NCBI RefSeq assembly: GCF_007655135.1
Contig: NC_045128.1
Coordinates: forward strand, 8,618,001 to 8,682,000
Direction: 5' to 3'
Source: Punica granatum
Lineage: Eukaryota; Streptophyta; Magnoliopsida; Myrtales; Lythraceae
Length of the DNA stretch: 64,000 bases
Of this stretch, positions 15,109-25,675 are shown in pieces. The position numbers and the translations under genes were made by a program. Every line of letters starts with the position of its first letter. The first letter of the stretch is position 1. The notes under the pieces are model-generated. The model was given only the letters and a program-made list of their open reading frames with translations, ran no database searches and was not told the origin of the DNA.

Positions 15109-15399
15109 TTATATGTAAGGCTCAATGACCTCACTAGCAGCTAGCACTTTTAAGTGACGGTCCTGTGGTCCTTACATATGGTATCAGAGTCGACCTGACC
15201 TACAACTATGCAGGATCGTGGGTGGGTCTCCTGGGGGCTACCCCCGAGCCTGAATCCGTGAGAGTTACGTTCTGGATCTCGGCGCAAGAGCCCAACGAGG
15301 ATGCTGGGCTAAAGGGGGAGTTTGTCACGCCCTGCGGATCCCACATCGGTTGTGCAAAAGGGAGATCTGGGTCTTATATGTAAGGCCCAATGACCTCAT

Positions 15400-15720
15400 A
15401 GGAAACTAACAATTTTGAGTAACAGGTCTATGGTTGTTACATTGAAACAAAATGAAACTTCAATCAAAGTATTTCGAAAGAAAGAACGAGTGAACATCGA
15501 TCTTATGGGTTTGGAAGATGAACCTGGAAGGCTGCTGACAGTATAATCCATTCACTTTTGAGTAACGAGCTGAGCCCATGGTTGTTACATTGAAACAAAA
15601 AGGAAACTTCAATGAAAGCATTTCGAAAGAAAGAGCTAGTGAATATCGATGTTACGGGTTCGGAAGACAAACCTGGAAAGCTTTTCAGATTGCTTCACAA
15701 TGCTGACAGCATAATCCACG
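15400..15720. repeat. Tandem duplication, ~149-bp period
   Basis: TTGAAACAAAATGAAACTTC at 15442 recurs, slightly diverged, at about 15590, with matching downstream blocks (TTTCGAAAGAAAGA, GTGAACATCGAT, GAACCTGGAA). The duplicated unit includes the end of the TRIM 3' LTR (TTTTGAGTAAC, GGTTGTTACA), so it arose after the TRIM insertion. Confidence 0.75.
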
Positions 15721-15865
15721 GACGTGCTTCTCCTTCGCTTCCTGCATCTCCATCTCTATATCTCTCTCTCAATGGAAGAAGCCGCTCGTTATTTGCAGGA
15801 GGTTTCAGGGCTTTCTTCCTTGGAGGGAAAATCTTTATGCTGATGGGAAGTTTTAAATTTGGCCC
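15720..15865. repeat. Segment shared with 23225-23370
   Basis: TCCATCTCTATATCTCTCTC, then GGGCTTTCTTCCTTGGA and CTGATGGGAAGTTT here match the same ordered blocks near 23250-23350. It is probably an untranslated or flanking part of the orphan-gene duplication, since both lie near those copies. No function is evident. Confidence 0.55.
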
Positions 15866-18236
15866 CTGAAGTTACCTTTTGTCTTTATTTAGCCATAAAA
15901 GTTTCCAACCGTTTCATTGGTCTCCGATGAGATTTATTGGGAAGAAGAGATTTATGTGTACTGCACTTTAGTCCTAATCAAGAGTTTCTGAGCGCCCCGT
16001 AGTGCTCTCCTGATATCAGTCACTGTTTGATTACTTCTTGTTGGCAGATGGCATACCGAGTCAGCTTAAGTCGAATATGCATGAAGCGAATATGTTATGA
16101 ATCAGGAAAGGTAGTTTTTTTCTCGGAGGCCCTGTAGGTTCTTAACTACTACAAGGAGAGGGATGTTGCATCTCCTGGAACACCGATATGTGTGACAGCT
16201 GTTGTGTATACTTATTCAGAAGTTTTGTCCCCTTATGCTAACAAAAAACGTGATCTAAATTCAAGCGTAAGTGCATTATATGGACTAGTCCATCCAAGAT
16301 GATTAACTAATCGTCAATATGATTAGTCACTAAGAACCTCACATGATGGAAGTAGAGGCGAGGGACAAGAATTGTCCCACACGAGCCCCAAGATAAAAAT
16401 AGGAGGGGCTTATACGTGGAAAGGCCCAATAACCGATTGACTTAAACTTTTGGGTTGCGGATGAGCCCGAACCCATATGAGTCTGTTCCAACATTTGGTA
16501 TCAGAGCCAGTCAGAGTTATTTGCAGCTGCTATCGAGGGTTGGTCTTGGAATATCAAAGGCTTCGAGATGAATGGCAGATCGAGTAGAAGGTGATCGCGG
16601 AGACTTTGACCGGTGTGGAAGAGGAGATCATGGTGCCGAGTGTCGCATGTTAGCAGTGTGCCTTGGAGGGTTGCCAGAGTGTTGACCCAAGAGGTTCGAC
16701 TATGGCAATAAGCTCGTAGTCAAGAAGGGGTGCCGGTAGTCCTATACAGAGCCTCGAACGGGCCCGTTACCTGAGTGTGGCAATTAGCACGTAGTCTAGT
16801 TGGACTATTGTAGCCCAGTGAAGGACTTAGACTCCAGTAGCCCAGTGAGGAAACTCATGATATGGGCAGGCATCAGTAACCCAGGGTGGCCCAAAAAGTT
16901 AGGCCACCGTGGTAGCAGGGGTCGCTGCCGCCACACCCAATGCTAGAAGAAGGGAGAAGCAGCTTCCAATGACCAAGCTCACCCACCTCATGAGGGAGCA
17001 ACAGATCGTGGACATCTATGAAGATCATGCTTGTGCAGAAGCGAAACCAGGAGGAGCAGATGACATGACTCAGGGCTTTTGTCGCACGCAAGGGCCATAG
17101 AGAAAGGTTCCTGTATGACTAACAGATAAGAATGAGTTCATAATCGTAGCTGAATGCGTAGAAACCAGATTAGGAGTAACAGACATGGATGACTTCATGG
17201 TCGTGGCTAGAGGTATGCATCGATTCGAGCGTGGTTGTGGTTATGTTTGTATCTGGTTGTTGTTGTGCTAAGTGTTGGATGATGCTTAGTGTACTACGAC
17301 TTCAAGAGATGAGGCCGGAGGTAGAAAGAGGATTGATACTTCAGGAGAAGGTGAGGGGGTGGGAAAGAGAAGGGTCATCTTGCTAAGAGGAGAGTTAATC
17401 AATATTGATGTTCGAACAGTGCTAACTGGAATGTCAGAGTGTCCTTTTGCTGGTTCTAGTGTTCGAACAATCTAAATTGGGACATTGTGTTATGTTGCAC
17501 ATGAGGGTGGATGTTGAGGAGTAAATGAAAATTTACTATGGTATTAGAGCGGGTTACGTTGTTACGTGCCCTTAAACACCCGCCCTCAACAAATGACCTC
17601 GAGCCAGGCTCATTTTCCGTGCTGGGGCGAGGCAGGACACTAACACGCGGCACACTCTTGGCTGCACTTGGACATATTAGGCATGGTGTGATAGGTTGTT
17701 GGACCCAAACCTCATATAAGTTTATGGTTTCTTTATCAATTTTTCAATGTGACATAACGTATCTCAACACACGCCCTCATGCGGCAACATGTGGTTCAAC
17801 ACGTGCCACGTGCCTTTAAACACCTGTCCTTAACAACTGACCACGAGTCGGGCATCCTCTTCCGTACTCGTGCAAGGGAGGACAGATATCAAACTAGCCT
17901 TGAGCTCTACACTCGGGCCTAACTAGAAGTGCACCTTTAGCTATCTTGAAACTGGACCAGGCCATTTTTGGTCCCGATTAACATGAGACACATTCTTGGC
18001 TGTCTCGAAATTGAATATGGCTTGGTGTGAGCCCACATGAGCACGCGGAAGCATAACTCGCTCTGACATTGGAATGACCTCTTGCTGCTTTTGGTGTTCA
18101 GTTCGAACAAGTAACAACATTTGTACAAACAAATCCAACTGTGGAGACAGCAACAACATTGGTTGAAGGTTGACAGTTCCCTTGAGTTCAAGAAATTGAA
18201 CGGGGATGGTCAAAATGAGCTCGGTTTAAGGGAGGC

Positions 18237-18545
18237 TGTTGGAAGATGTGAAGTCTTATCGGTAAACCAAGCTCATTAAGAGTCTTGGTGTCTAGATAAT
18301 ATCTTAGAATAATCTAGATAGAGTAGATTTAATGTATTGCAATAACTTCGGGTTATTATGGTAGTCTAAGTTTATAAATACCCATGTGTTCTTAGTTTGA
18401 GAGTGTGCGCGGGCATGGCCTTCCACCACCAAATTAAAGATCGATTCAAGAATTCTCTCTCTTGGATGTATAAATATAAATAGTTGTCCCGACAATTCCT
18501 ATTGCGCTTCCATCATTTGGTTTCAGACCAGCTGCGCGTCTAACA
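18237..18545 (+). repeat. Nested LTR A
   Basis: It starts TGTTGGAAGATGTG and ends GCGTCTAACA and contains TATAAATACCC, a likely TATA box of the LTR promoter. A short purine tract (AAGGGAGG) precedes it, so it sits in 3'-LTR position. Confidence 0.65.
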
Positions 18546-18548
18546 TTA

Positions 18549-18897
18549 TATTGGAAGACGTAAAGTCCCAATCGATAAACCAATTGTCTAGTTAATATCT
18601 TGGAATAATCTTGATAGAGTAGATTTAACGCATTGGAATAACTTGGGTTATTATGGTAGTCTAAGAGTTGTTTCGTAACTGTTGTCTTAGATCTATAAAT
18701 ACCCATGTGTTCTTAGTTTGAGAATGTGTGTGGGCGTGGCCCTCCACCACCAAATTGTGGGTGGGAATATCACTCCACCACCATTTTAAAGTTCGATTCA
18801 AGAATTCTCTCTCTTAGTCGTACAAATATGAGTAGTTGTCATGACCATTCCTATTGTGCTTCCATCATTTGGTTTCAGATCAACGGCACATCTAACA
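18549..18897 (+). repeat. Nested LTR B
   Basis: It is a diverged copy of LTR A (starts TATTGGAAGACG, ends CACATCTAACA, also with TATAAATACCC), separated from it by three bases. It is followed by TGTGGTATCAAAGC, a primer-binding site, so it sits in 5'-LTR position. Confidence 0.65.
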
Positions 18898-19439
18898 TGT
18901 GGTATCAAAGCTAAAAAGGTAACGATCTTGGGGTGACAAGCACCTTGCACGGGCCCACATCACGCCCGACAGTAGGCTCAGGCTCAAGTGTTGCAGGTTG
19001 TACACCTCAAGTGGGCACCTGCGACTAGGATGGGACCTCAAGGTAAGTCGACGGTAGCCCAGGTCTGGACCTCAGTGTGAGGGCAGGTGTCCACAACCTA
19101 GAAGGGGTGGCTGTAGTTTAGTGAGAACTACAGTATGGGACCCCAATGATTAGGTTGGGCAGTTAAAGGCACGTGACATTTGTAAGATTACATGTTGCCA
19201 CATGAGGGCAAATTATGGAAGTAAAGGAGCGGGCCAAGAGTTGCCCCACACTGGCCCCAAGATAAAAATAGGAGGGGTTTATATGTGGCAAAGTCCAGTA
19301 ACCCATTAGTTTAAGTTTTTGGGTTACAGATGAGTTCAAACCCACATAAGTCCGTCCCAAAATCACATCATGAACACGATATAATCGTCGGAAAAAAGAA
19401 AATACAATTATAATGAAAGAAAGGCCAATCAAAATAGAG

Positions 19440-20025
19440 GTAACAAAAATTGTTATCATAATCGGATTGGATCGGTCGGTTTGACTGATTCGATCGAGAA
19501 TCGAAATCTTGACCGGTCCAGTTTTATAATCGAACCCTATATGCATAGTTGAACCCATGGACCCATAGAACTGGCCGATTTTTAGACAAATTTACAGTGA
19601 ACCAACAATGAACTCACAGGATCCTTCTATTTTTTTTTAATAAAATAAGTGAAACTGAGCTTGACGTAGGGGAGAATTGAATTGCCGTCTAGTGACGCCC
19701 CAACAATAGAAATGCTTGACTTGCTAACCACACCACTACTACTTCCTTCGTGCCATAATTGTAGATTTGCATTTATTTCTATGTATACTCAATTTATTTT
19801 ACATTAACCATCGCTTAACATATTATTTTGCTATCATAAACGCTAATTAAATTAATTTAGCACATTTATTTATAATTTAATTAAATATGCAGTTCGACAC
19901 ATCGAGCCCGGGTTCGACCCAAAAAATCATGAACCCAAGCCTCAACCGGTCAACGTCCGGTCCGTCTCTAATAACACTGGTAAAAACCCAATTGCAATAA
20001 TAGTTAGTCATGGTTATTTATTTTA
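19440..20025. other. Intergenic, degenerate repeats
   Basis: No gene is seen. The stretch 19670-19740 reads in reverse complement like a worn tRNA-derived SINE head (GTGGTTAGCAAGTC then GGCAATTCAATTC). The 19470-19560 and 19890-19970 segments are both rich in CCGGTC/GACCGG motifs, but I cannot define an element. Confidence 0.4.
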
Positions 20026-21185
20026 GAGTACGCTATCACTATTACTCTCAACTTTTCAAAATGCCATCACTTTTGCCCAACATATATTTTTGCCACTAAT
20101 CTACCATCGTTTTCACTCTGTTTAACAATCATGCCCTTCCGTCAACGCCCTAAATTGAAATGTAACATGGCTACTTATGTGAAACTAACGGTGTTGAAAA
20201 TATTATGTTTTAATAGACATGAGCCGAAACGACATCGTTTCGGCCTTTTCATCTGCCTGAGCTCCTTGCAGAACAGCCTGTTCTCCGTTCTCAACATCTC
20301 GTTCTCCGGGAGCAATCGTTGGGGAATTCCCACCGACTAATCAGGCCCCACGTTCGTAGATCCCTGCACGATCATGACCATCCGATCTCCAAGTCAACAT
20401 CTCATGATCGACACAATCCCCAGCTACAATGACTAATCAATCACAGATAGGGAAGACAGATGCTGAAGACGATGATTACACACGTAGGTGTTCAATTGCC
20501 GGACGAACCTGGAGAGGTTATTGTGTTTGAAATACTCGGGGAGCAAATCTCGGGTGAACACGGTAGGATTCCACACCACAAAGCTGGATCCGTCCTCGTT
20601 ACAGGAGATGACGTCGTCTATTTTGGCGTCCTCGACGAGCTGATTGGTTTACGTCAGGAACGGCGTTAGAGTAGACCTCTGCGAATCGCCGGCGGCCGCT
20701 GCGTCGCCGTTTTGCTCCACCAGGGGCGGAGCCATGATAGGATAGGATGTGCTTAATAATCAGAGCTTCAGAAGAGAGGGACTCAGACTGGAGCGGCAAG
20801 TTCAGAGGCCGAGATCAACGGTGATGTGATTCTAGAAGCTTCGTGGTTTCCCTTGACGTGAAGAAATATACGATAGAATTGAGGAGGAGGAGGAGGAGGA
20901 GGAGGAAGAAGAAGAAGAAGAGAGAAGGTATTAAAAAATAAAAATCAATAAAAAAAACAAAAACACCAAAACGACGACGATTCGGCTCAAATCTGTTAAA
21001 AAATAATATTGTCAATGCCATTAGCTCCAGTCAGCAGCCATGTCACATTTGTGTTAAGGATGTTGACGGCGGGGCGTGATTATTAGACGGAGTGGAAATG
21101 TTTAGGGTAGATCGGTGACAAAAATGTCTGAGGTGCAAGAGTGGCGGCATTTTGAAAAGTTGAGGGCGACAGTAGTACCGCCCTC
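20026..21185. mobile_element. Pack-MULE (Mutator-like, non-autonomous)
   Basis: Long terminal inverted repeats of about 200 bp bound it. The left begins GAGTACGCTATCAC and contains CTCAACTTTTCAAAATGCC. The right, read inward from 21185, begins GAGGGCGGTAC and contains the same block. The 9-bp flanks are TTTATTTTA (20017-20025) and TTTATTTAA (21186-21194), 8 of 9 identical, as expected for a MULE. No transposase is present. The interior holds a captured heat-shock-factor gene piece. Confidence 0.88.
20258..20735 (-). pseudogene. Captured class B heat stress transcription factor fragment
   Basis: From an ATG at 20735 the minus strand reads a B-type HSF N-terminus (MAPPLVEQNGD, QRSTLTPFLT). An in-frame TAA follows at 20649-20651 where the family normally has lysine. 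The HSF DNA-binding domain then continues: [41 protein letters not shown]. The frame ends at 20484 at a GTGTGT donor, the conserved intron position inside the HSF domain. A second piece near 20258-20330 reads ELLPENEMLRTENRLFCKEL, like the oligomerisation region encoded by exon 2. A CTC/CTT-rich stretch upstream (20881-20925) looks like a captured 5' leader. The premature stop and missing exon parts make it non-functional as an HSF. Confidence 0.88.
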
Positions 21186-21390
21186 TTTATTTAACTATGA
21201 CAAGCATCCTAATTATATTATATGTCACAATTGGCATGAAAAATAAAATAAAATAATGATGACAAAATTGGACTTAATTCATGGGAATTGGCATATGTAT
21301 ACTCACTTTATAAGCAGAATATGTTTCATGTTTGAATTCAAAGAAAAGAAACGGGCAGCAAGGCTTTGAGGGAAAGTCCTTGAATTATTA

Positions 21391-21812
21391 TGTCTCATTT
21401 GGTACGTTGAAATGAGATAGAAATGAATGGAATACAAATCCATTTTTCTAGTCTATTTTCTTATATGGAGACACTTCTATGAGTTAGAAAGAGCATTTTA
21501 TTTGGAGGAAAATTTCTTTACGACATGATGGAATGATTATTCCTTAAGAAAACTAAAGGAATATTCATTTCACCATTTCTATTAGGTTTTAGATATATCA
21601 TATATCATCTTTTAGTTATATATATATATATATATTTAAACATATGATATATAAAATGATATCATGAAAAATAAGATCATCTAAGAAATTTAATCATTCA
21701 TATTCTATAGTTCAAGTTAAAAATTACTATTTTTCTCTTAATATAATTATATTCACTATACAAAAATTCATTCTATTCATTTTCATTCCATTCTGGCATA
21801 CCAAACGGGGTC
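21391..21812. mobile_element. MITE (Tourist-like ends)
   Basis: The ends are imperfect inverted repeats: GTCTCATTTGGTACG at the left and CATACCAAACGGGGTC at the right, with inner ATGAATGGAAT/ATTCCATTCTG blocks also inverted. TTA flanks both sides (21388-21390 and 21813-21815), suiting a PIF/Harbinger-type MITE. It is AT-rich and non-coding. Confidence 0.65.
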
Positions 21813-24150
21813 TTAATAGAAATGGCAGTTTATTGAAACCTTGGCCTGCACATTTGAGATTAGAACAAATAGATCTATCTGTTTACCGTTGAACTCTGGC
21901 TCCGGTTTCGTAGTCTTACCTTAGAACAAATGACGGATCATAATAATGCTAAAACTCTAGGGAATTCTTTCGGGAAAGCTGTAGAATTGGACAGTATTGA
22001 AGAAGAATAAAGTGTAGCTAGGAGTTTTGTTAGACATAGGTTCATCATAAACACTGAAGAAGCTTTAATTAAAGGAGATTGGATTAATGGATCAAATGGG
22101 GAGGAATATTGGTAGGATGTAAACCCGTTAAGATTTTTTTTTTAAAAAAATCCCAATTATTTTCCACTAATTTAACGTGTACCTACGAACCTGTCTTTTT
22201 TTTTTTCGGTAGAACAGGAACCTGTCTTTTGCCTGATAATATGTTTGGAAAAAAAGTTTCTATGGGCTTATCATAATATCTAATTTATACAAAATAAATA
22301 TAAAATACAAATTCTATGAGATATTGTAGATCTTACACAAGATTTATTAAATTTTTTTTTAAAAAACTTCTTTTGACTGAATCTACCGGAATCGTTAACA
22401 ATATTCTGTAATCAATATATGTATAATTTGAAAAAGAAGCATTATGTTTGCCCGAAGAGTTGTTCTTTTTCATTCAGTATATATTTGAGAGGGAGATGCA
22501 GGAAGCAGAGTAGAAGCATCTTTATGAGCGGTATAAGCCTATCAGGTTCATCTCTTGCCTCGAAGCCATATCCGTACATTACCACATATACTTTCAATAC
22601 TCGTCAGATCAAAATAGACTCGTCTGTTTCTTCCAAATCCTTTTTGTGGAAGTTTTCTTTTCTTTCAATCGGGATGCCGTACATGTAGGAGGAGTTTCTG
22701 ACACCCAATACTACGATTCTCGAGTAGTTGCTTCCTATGTAAGTAAACCGTTCCGCATAAGCTTCTCGATCGATATCTTTGGTGCAAAAACTCAACTCAC
22801 GAGGCTTTCATGGGAAGTAGATTTGCTTTATTTGCTTCTTGATCGGTATCCTTCACTCTTATATTTTTAAAGAACGACTGGTTGCTTGTTATTTTTGATT
22901 TTCTTTTTGCATTTCTGCGATGTGGATCCATTTACTGATATTGGTATTCTCTTAACGAAGATATATTCCATGAATTCGAAAAATAAAAATAAAGTATTAG
23001 CATATGTTGAATAGCTTGAATGGACATCTCGTAGACTCTGCAGAGAACCTCTCGTTTCACTTTGAGGAATTGAATTAGTTGGGATGCTAATTATCAACTT
23101 CTACATATCCAAAACAGTATTAGCATTTTGATGGAAATAAAATAAAACAAATGGAGGGATTAATCTCTACTATGGTAATTAACAAGTATCAGAATATGTG
23201 AAAGAATGGAGTTCATGGGACACGGCGCTGCACTCTCTGCTTCTTCCATCTCTCTCTCTAAACTTTAAAGAAGCTGATCAATTGTTAGTTCGGGCGTCTG
23301 GGCTTTCTTTCTTGGAATGAAAGTCTATTTACTGATGGGATGTTTCAAATTTGGTCCGTGAATTTATCTTTTGTCTAAACTTACTTCCAAAAGTTTCAAC
23401 TGTTTCACATGTTTGCGCTTAGCAGGAGTGCCGTACTCAGGTTCCTGGTTATATCTTTGTGGTCTTTTCTATGATTTCGTAGCACCTCTCCACTATAGGA
23501 TCAGTGTGACACTTGCAATTAATGCGTTTAAATTGTCAAAACCGGCCGGACTTGGACATACTACCTCAAAGGAGTCGGACTATGATTTTCTAAGTAGATT
23601 TTCTTGTAGCTGTGAAATGCCACAAGAACACGCGGTTGGCTACTTTCGAAAGAGAGGGCTGATCAGTCAGTCTACGTGTGTGAAGCTCTACTGCACGAGC
23701 GTGATTGAATAAGTAGAGAGTTGATGATTGCAGTGTGCTGGGGGTGTTGGACAGGAATTGCCTCATTGATCTCGAATTTGAGTTACTTTGATATTCATGC
23801 ATGTAATATTACCAGATCACCATTACTTTGGAAGAAAATTTTCATTTGTTGACGCAGTTCTAGAGAGACTCATGTAATAGAAAGTTCTAGGCAACCATAT
23901 TAAACCTGACCATCGAGCCGGGTTGCGCTTGAGCCGGCTTCAGGAAAATGTGGCCGGACCCAACTGTGTGCAGGCTGGAAAAGAAGCAACACGTCGTGGG
24001 ATGAGATGGCTTTTAGTGCAGAAAATTGGAATTATTGAACTACATCTTATTCAAATGCTTTGAAGTCCAGTTGAATCAAGCGAATGACATGAAACAGAAT
24101 TCCTAAAGAGTCTGGCATTTTCATTTTCTGGAAGATGAAACATAGCTCAA
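21813..24150. other. Intergenic, no gene recognised
   Basis: It contains poly-T/A runs and two weak frames facing each other at 22419-22870 (for example minus-strand RNSSYMYGIPIERKENF) with no family I recognise. The 113-codon plus frame at 23371-23712 is also unrecognised. The 23225-23370 part is a diverged copy of 15720-15865. Confidence 0.45.
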
Positions 24151-24205
24151 CAACTCATATACCCATGGCCTACAATCAGTCTGAAAAACTCCGATCGCGA
24201 CTTGT

Positions 24206-25061
24206 TCAAGTTCTTTCAAGAAGATCTTGAAGCCTTGTATCAAGTTCTTCAAACTGGCACTTTTCCGAAAAAAACTCTGCCCCTGGGGATATATAAGGTT
24301 GTAAGATGGACTCCAAGTGAAGGACAGAGCCAGTCATGTGATCAACAGCCTCCAGAATCTTGTGAATTTCTCTGAGTGGAGAACAGCGGTGTGCGATCTC
24401 GATAATGTGATATCTCATGTTGCCGGACCTCGTAATTAAGCACATCTTCCAAAATCTTCATAGAATCAGGGACGTTTTTATTGCCCAAGAAATTGAGATG
24501 GATCAGCTCCTCAAGCACTGGCTCTGCATCATTCCAAACACGAATCACCATTGCCGTGACCATTCTCTGTTCATCCATGTAGTTCTCCTGGCAGGAAATT
24601 TCTTTTCCTGCGGAATTGCTTGCAGAAGCTTCTTCTTTATTAGAATTGCCAATCGAGTATCCAGCTTTCTTCTCCATCTCGTGTAGAGCACTCCTTATGT
24701 CATTCGCATGAAAGATTACGAGCATATAACGGCACAGCAGAATAAAGCGTTAAATAAAATTAATTTTTTATCACAAAAACCATGCATGCAGGATCAGAGT
24801 CACCTTGAATCTTATTCCAGGAGAGTGGTATCTCATTGTATTGATTTAGATAACTTTAAAACCTATGCCTATACAAGGTTGATCGGATACCTCCTCAAAC
24901 CCAGATTCTTGCACTTCAAGTCGATTCCCAGGATCCTCGAACATGTAGCGGCCCATGTGTGTGACCTCTAGCTTGTCCAAAATGAACCCGAACTCGCTAA
25001 TTAATAAGATGACTTGGGTAGATGGTGAACTGCCGTTTTTGTTTCTGCTGTGTGCCTGCAC
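24206..25061 (-). pseudogene. Orphan gene, copy 2 (degenerate)
   Basis: It is homologous to the copy at 11.7-13.0 kb: MEKKAGYSIGNSNKEEASAS here against MEKKVGSSTG and EEASTSN there, and REIHKILEAVDHM against REINEILEVLDCM. The 127-codon frame (24342-24725) runs through MVTAMVIRVWNDAEPVLEEL and is then shifted near 24390; homology resumes in the 24206-24445 frame, ending DLLERT. An upstream open segment (24846-25061, with EVTHMGRYMFEDPGNRLEV) could be its first exon. The 3' flank (24005-24140) also matches that of copy 1, so whole genes were duplicated. Function unknown. Confidence 0.55.
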
Positions 25062-25129
25062 TCCTTTTCGCTTTGTGGCTTCGGTCAGATAAATTAACCA
25101 TTAGGTTTTTTCTATGCAACTTATATATA

Positions 25130-25675
25130 TACATATATTCATATCTCTATGATGGAAAATGTCTTGCGGTAAGCTTAGATTGGAAAGTCGAAGTCTCATA
25201 TCGAGGAAGAAATCGGCAGAAAATGTTGTTTCTTATATTTTCGGGATTTCTCATACACTCAGAATATATTAATAAGAGAAAATATCTTAGGAAACATTCT
25301 AGGAGAGATAATATGATATTTCTAGAGATATTAGGATATATTCTCTTGTAAATCTATATATGGGTCTTCTAGGACCTGTAAAAAGTGTCGCGTTACCACA
25401 AAATGCTAGGCCCCTTGGGGCCGGTGGGTGAGAGTTTGGAATCATGAGGTCGGTTGAGAGTGATCTTTTCGGAAAAATTCTCTTGGTTATTTTCTTGGAA
25501 TCTCAATTTAGAGTGAGAGGATTGAGAGAATTGAGAGACCGGATTAGACTCTTCCCTGGATTAGGTATGTAATTGGAGCCTAGGATTGAGAGACATTGAT
25601 GAGGGTTGTAATCTCTGATTTATTTGTCTAGTGTTCGATTTTATTTTTATGTTATATTGGCTTCATGTCACAACA
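25130..25675 (+). repeat. Possible solo LTR
   Basis: The stretch has LTR-like features (AGAAAATATCTTAGGAAACA, TTCTCTTGTAAATCTATATA, then GGTTGTAATCTCTGATTTA, ending CACAACA near 25675) and no ORF. Without a second copy or a clear target duplication this remains a guess. Confidence 0.35.

Larger units (their letters stand above)
13009..15441 (+). mobile_element. TRIM retrotransposon, TSD TTGAA, carrying a nested insertion
   Basis: The 5' LTR is split: 13009-13061 (starts TGTCAGACC) and 15114-15176 (ends CCTTACA). A primer-binding site, TATGGTATCAGAGTC, follows at 15177. The internal part (15177-15322) is about 146 bp and non-coding and ends in a purine tract (AAAGGGGGAG). The 3' LTR is 15323-15441 (starts TGTCACGCC, ends GTTGTTACA). 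TTGAA flanks both ends (13004-13008 and 15442-15446), giving a 5-bp target duplication. Without the nested insert the element is about 380 bp, typical of TRIMs. Confidence 0.85.
16344..19362 (+). mobile_element. Non-autonomous LTR element, TSD TCACA
   Basis: The left LTR runs 16344-16490 (starts TGATGGAAGTAGAGG, ends GTTCCAACA) and is followed by TTTGGTATCAGAGCC, a tRNA-Met primer site. The right LTR runs about 19213-19362 (TTATGGAAGTAAAGG to CGTCCCAAAA, its terminal CA lost). TCACA precedes the element at 16339-16343 and follows it at 19363-19367. The internal 2.7 kb has no gag-pol and only short meaningless frames. It contains further LTR pieces, another PBS-like site near 17538, and the tandem LTRs at 18.2-18.9 kb. 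This fits a LARD-like or repeatedly invaded TRIM element. Confidence 0.7.

Noticed and set aside
17538..18213. Several 80-90 codon frames on both strands
   Set aside because: They lie in LTR-element internal DNA with no gag or pol motif and are not shared between related copies.
22419..22870. Overlapping frames on both strands with gene-like composition, considered as an organelle-derived insert
   Set aside because: I could not match either strand to any organellar or nuclear protein family, so no call is made.
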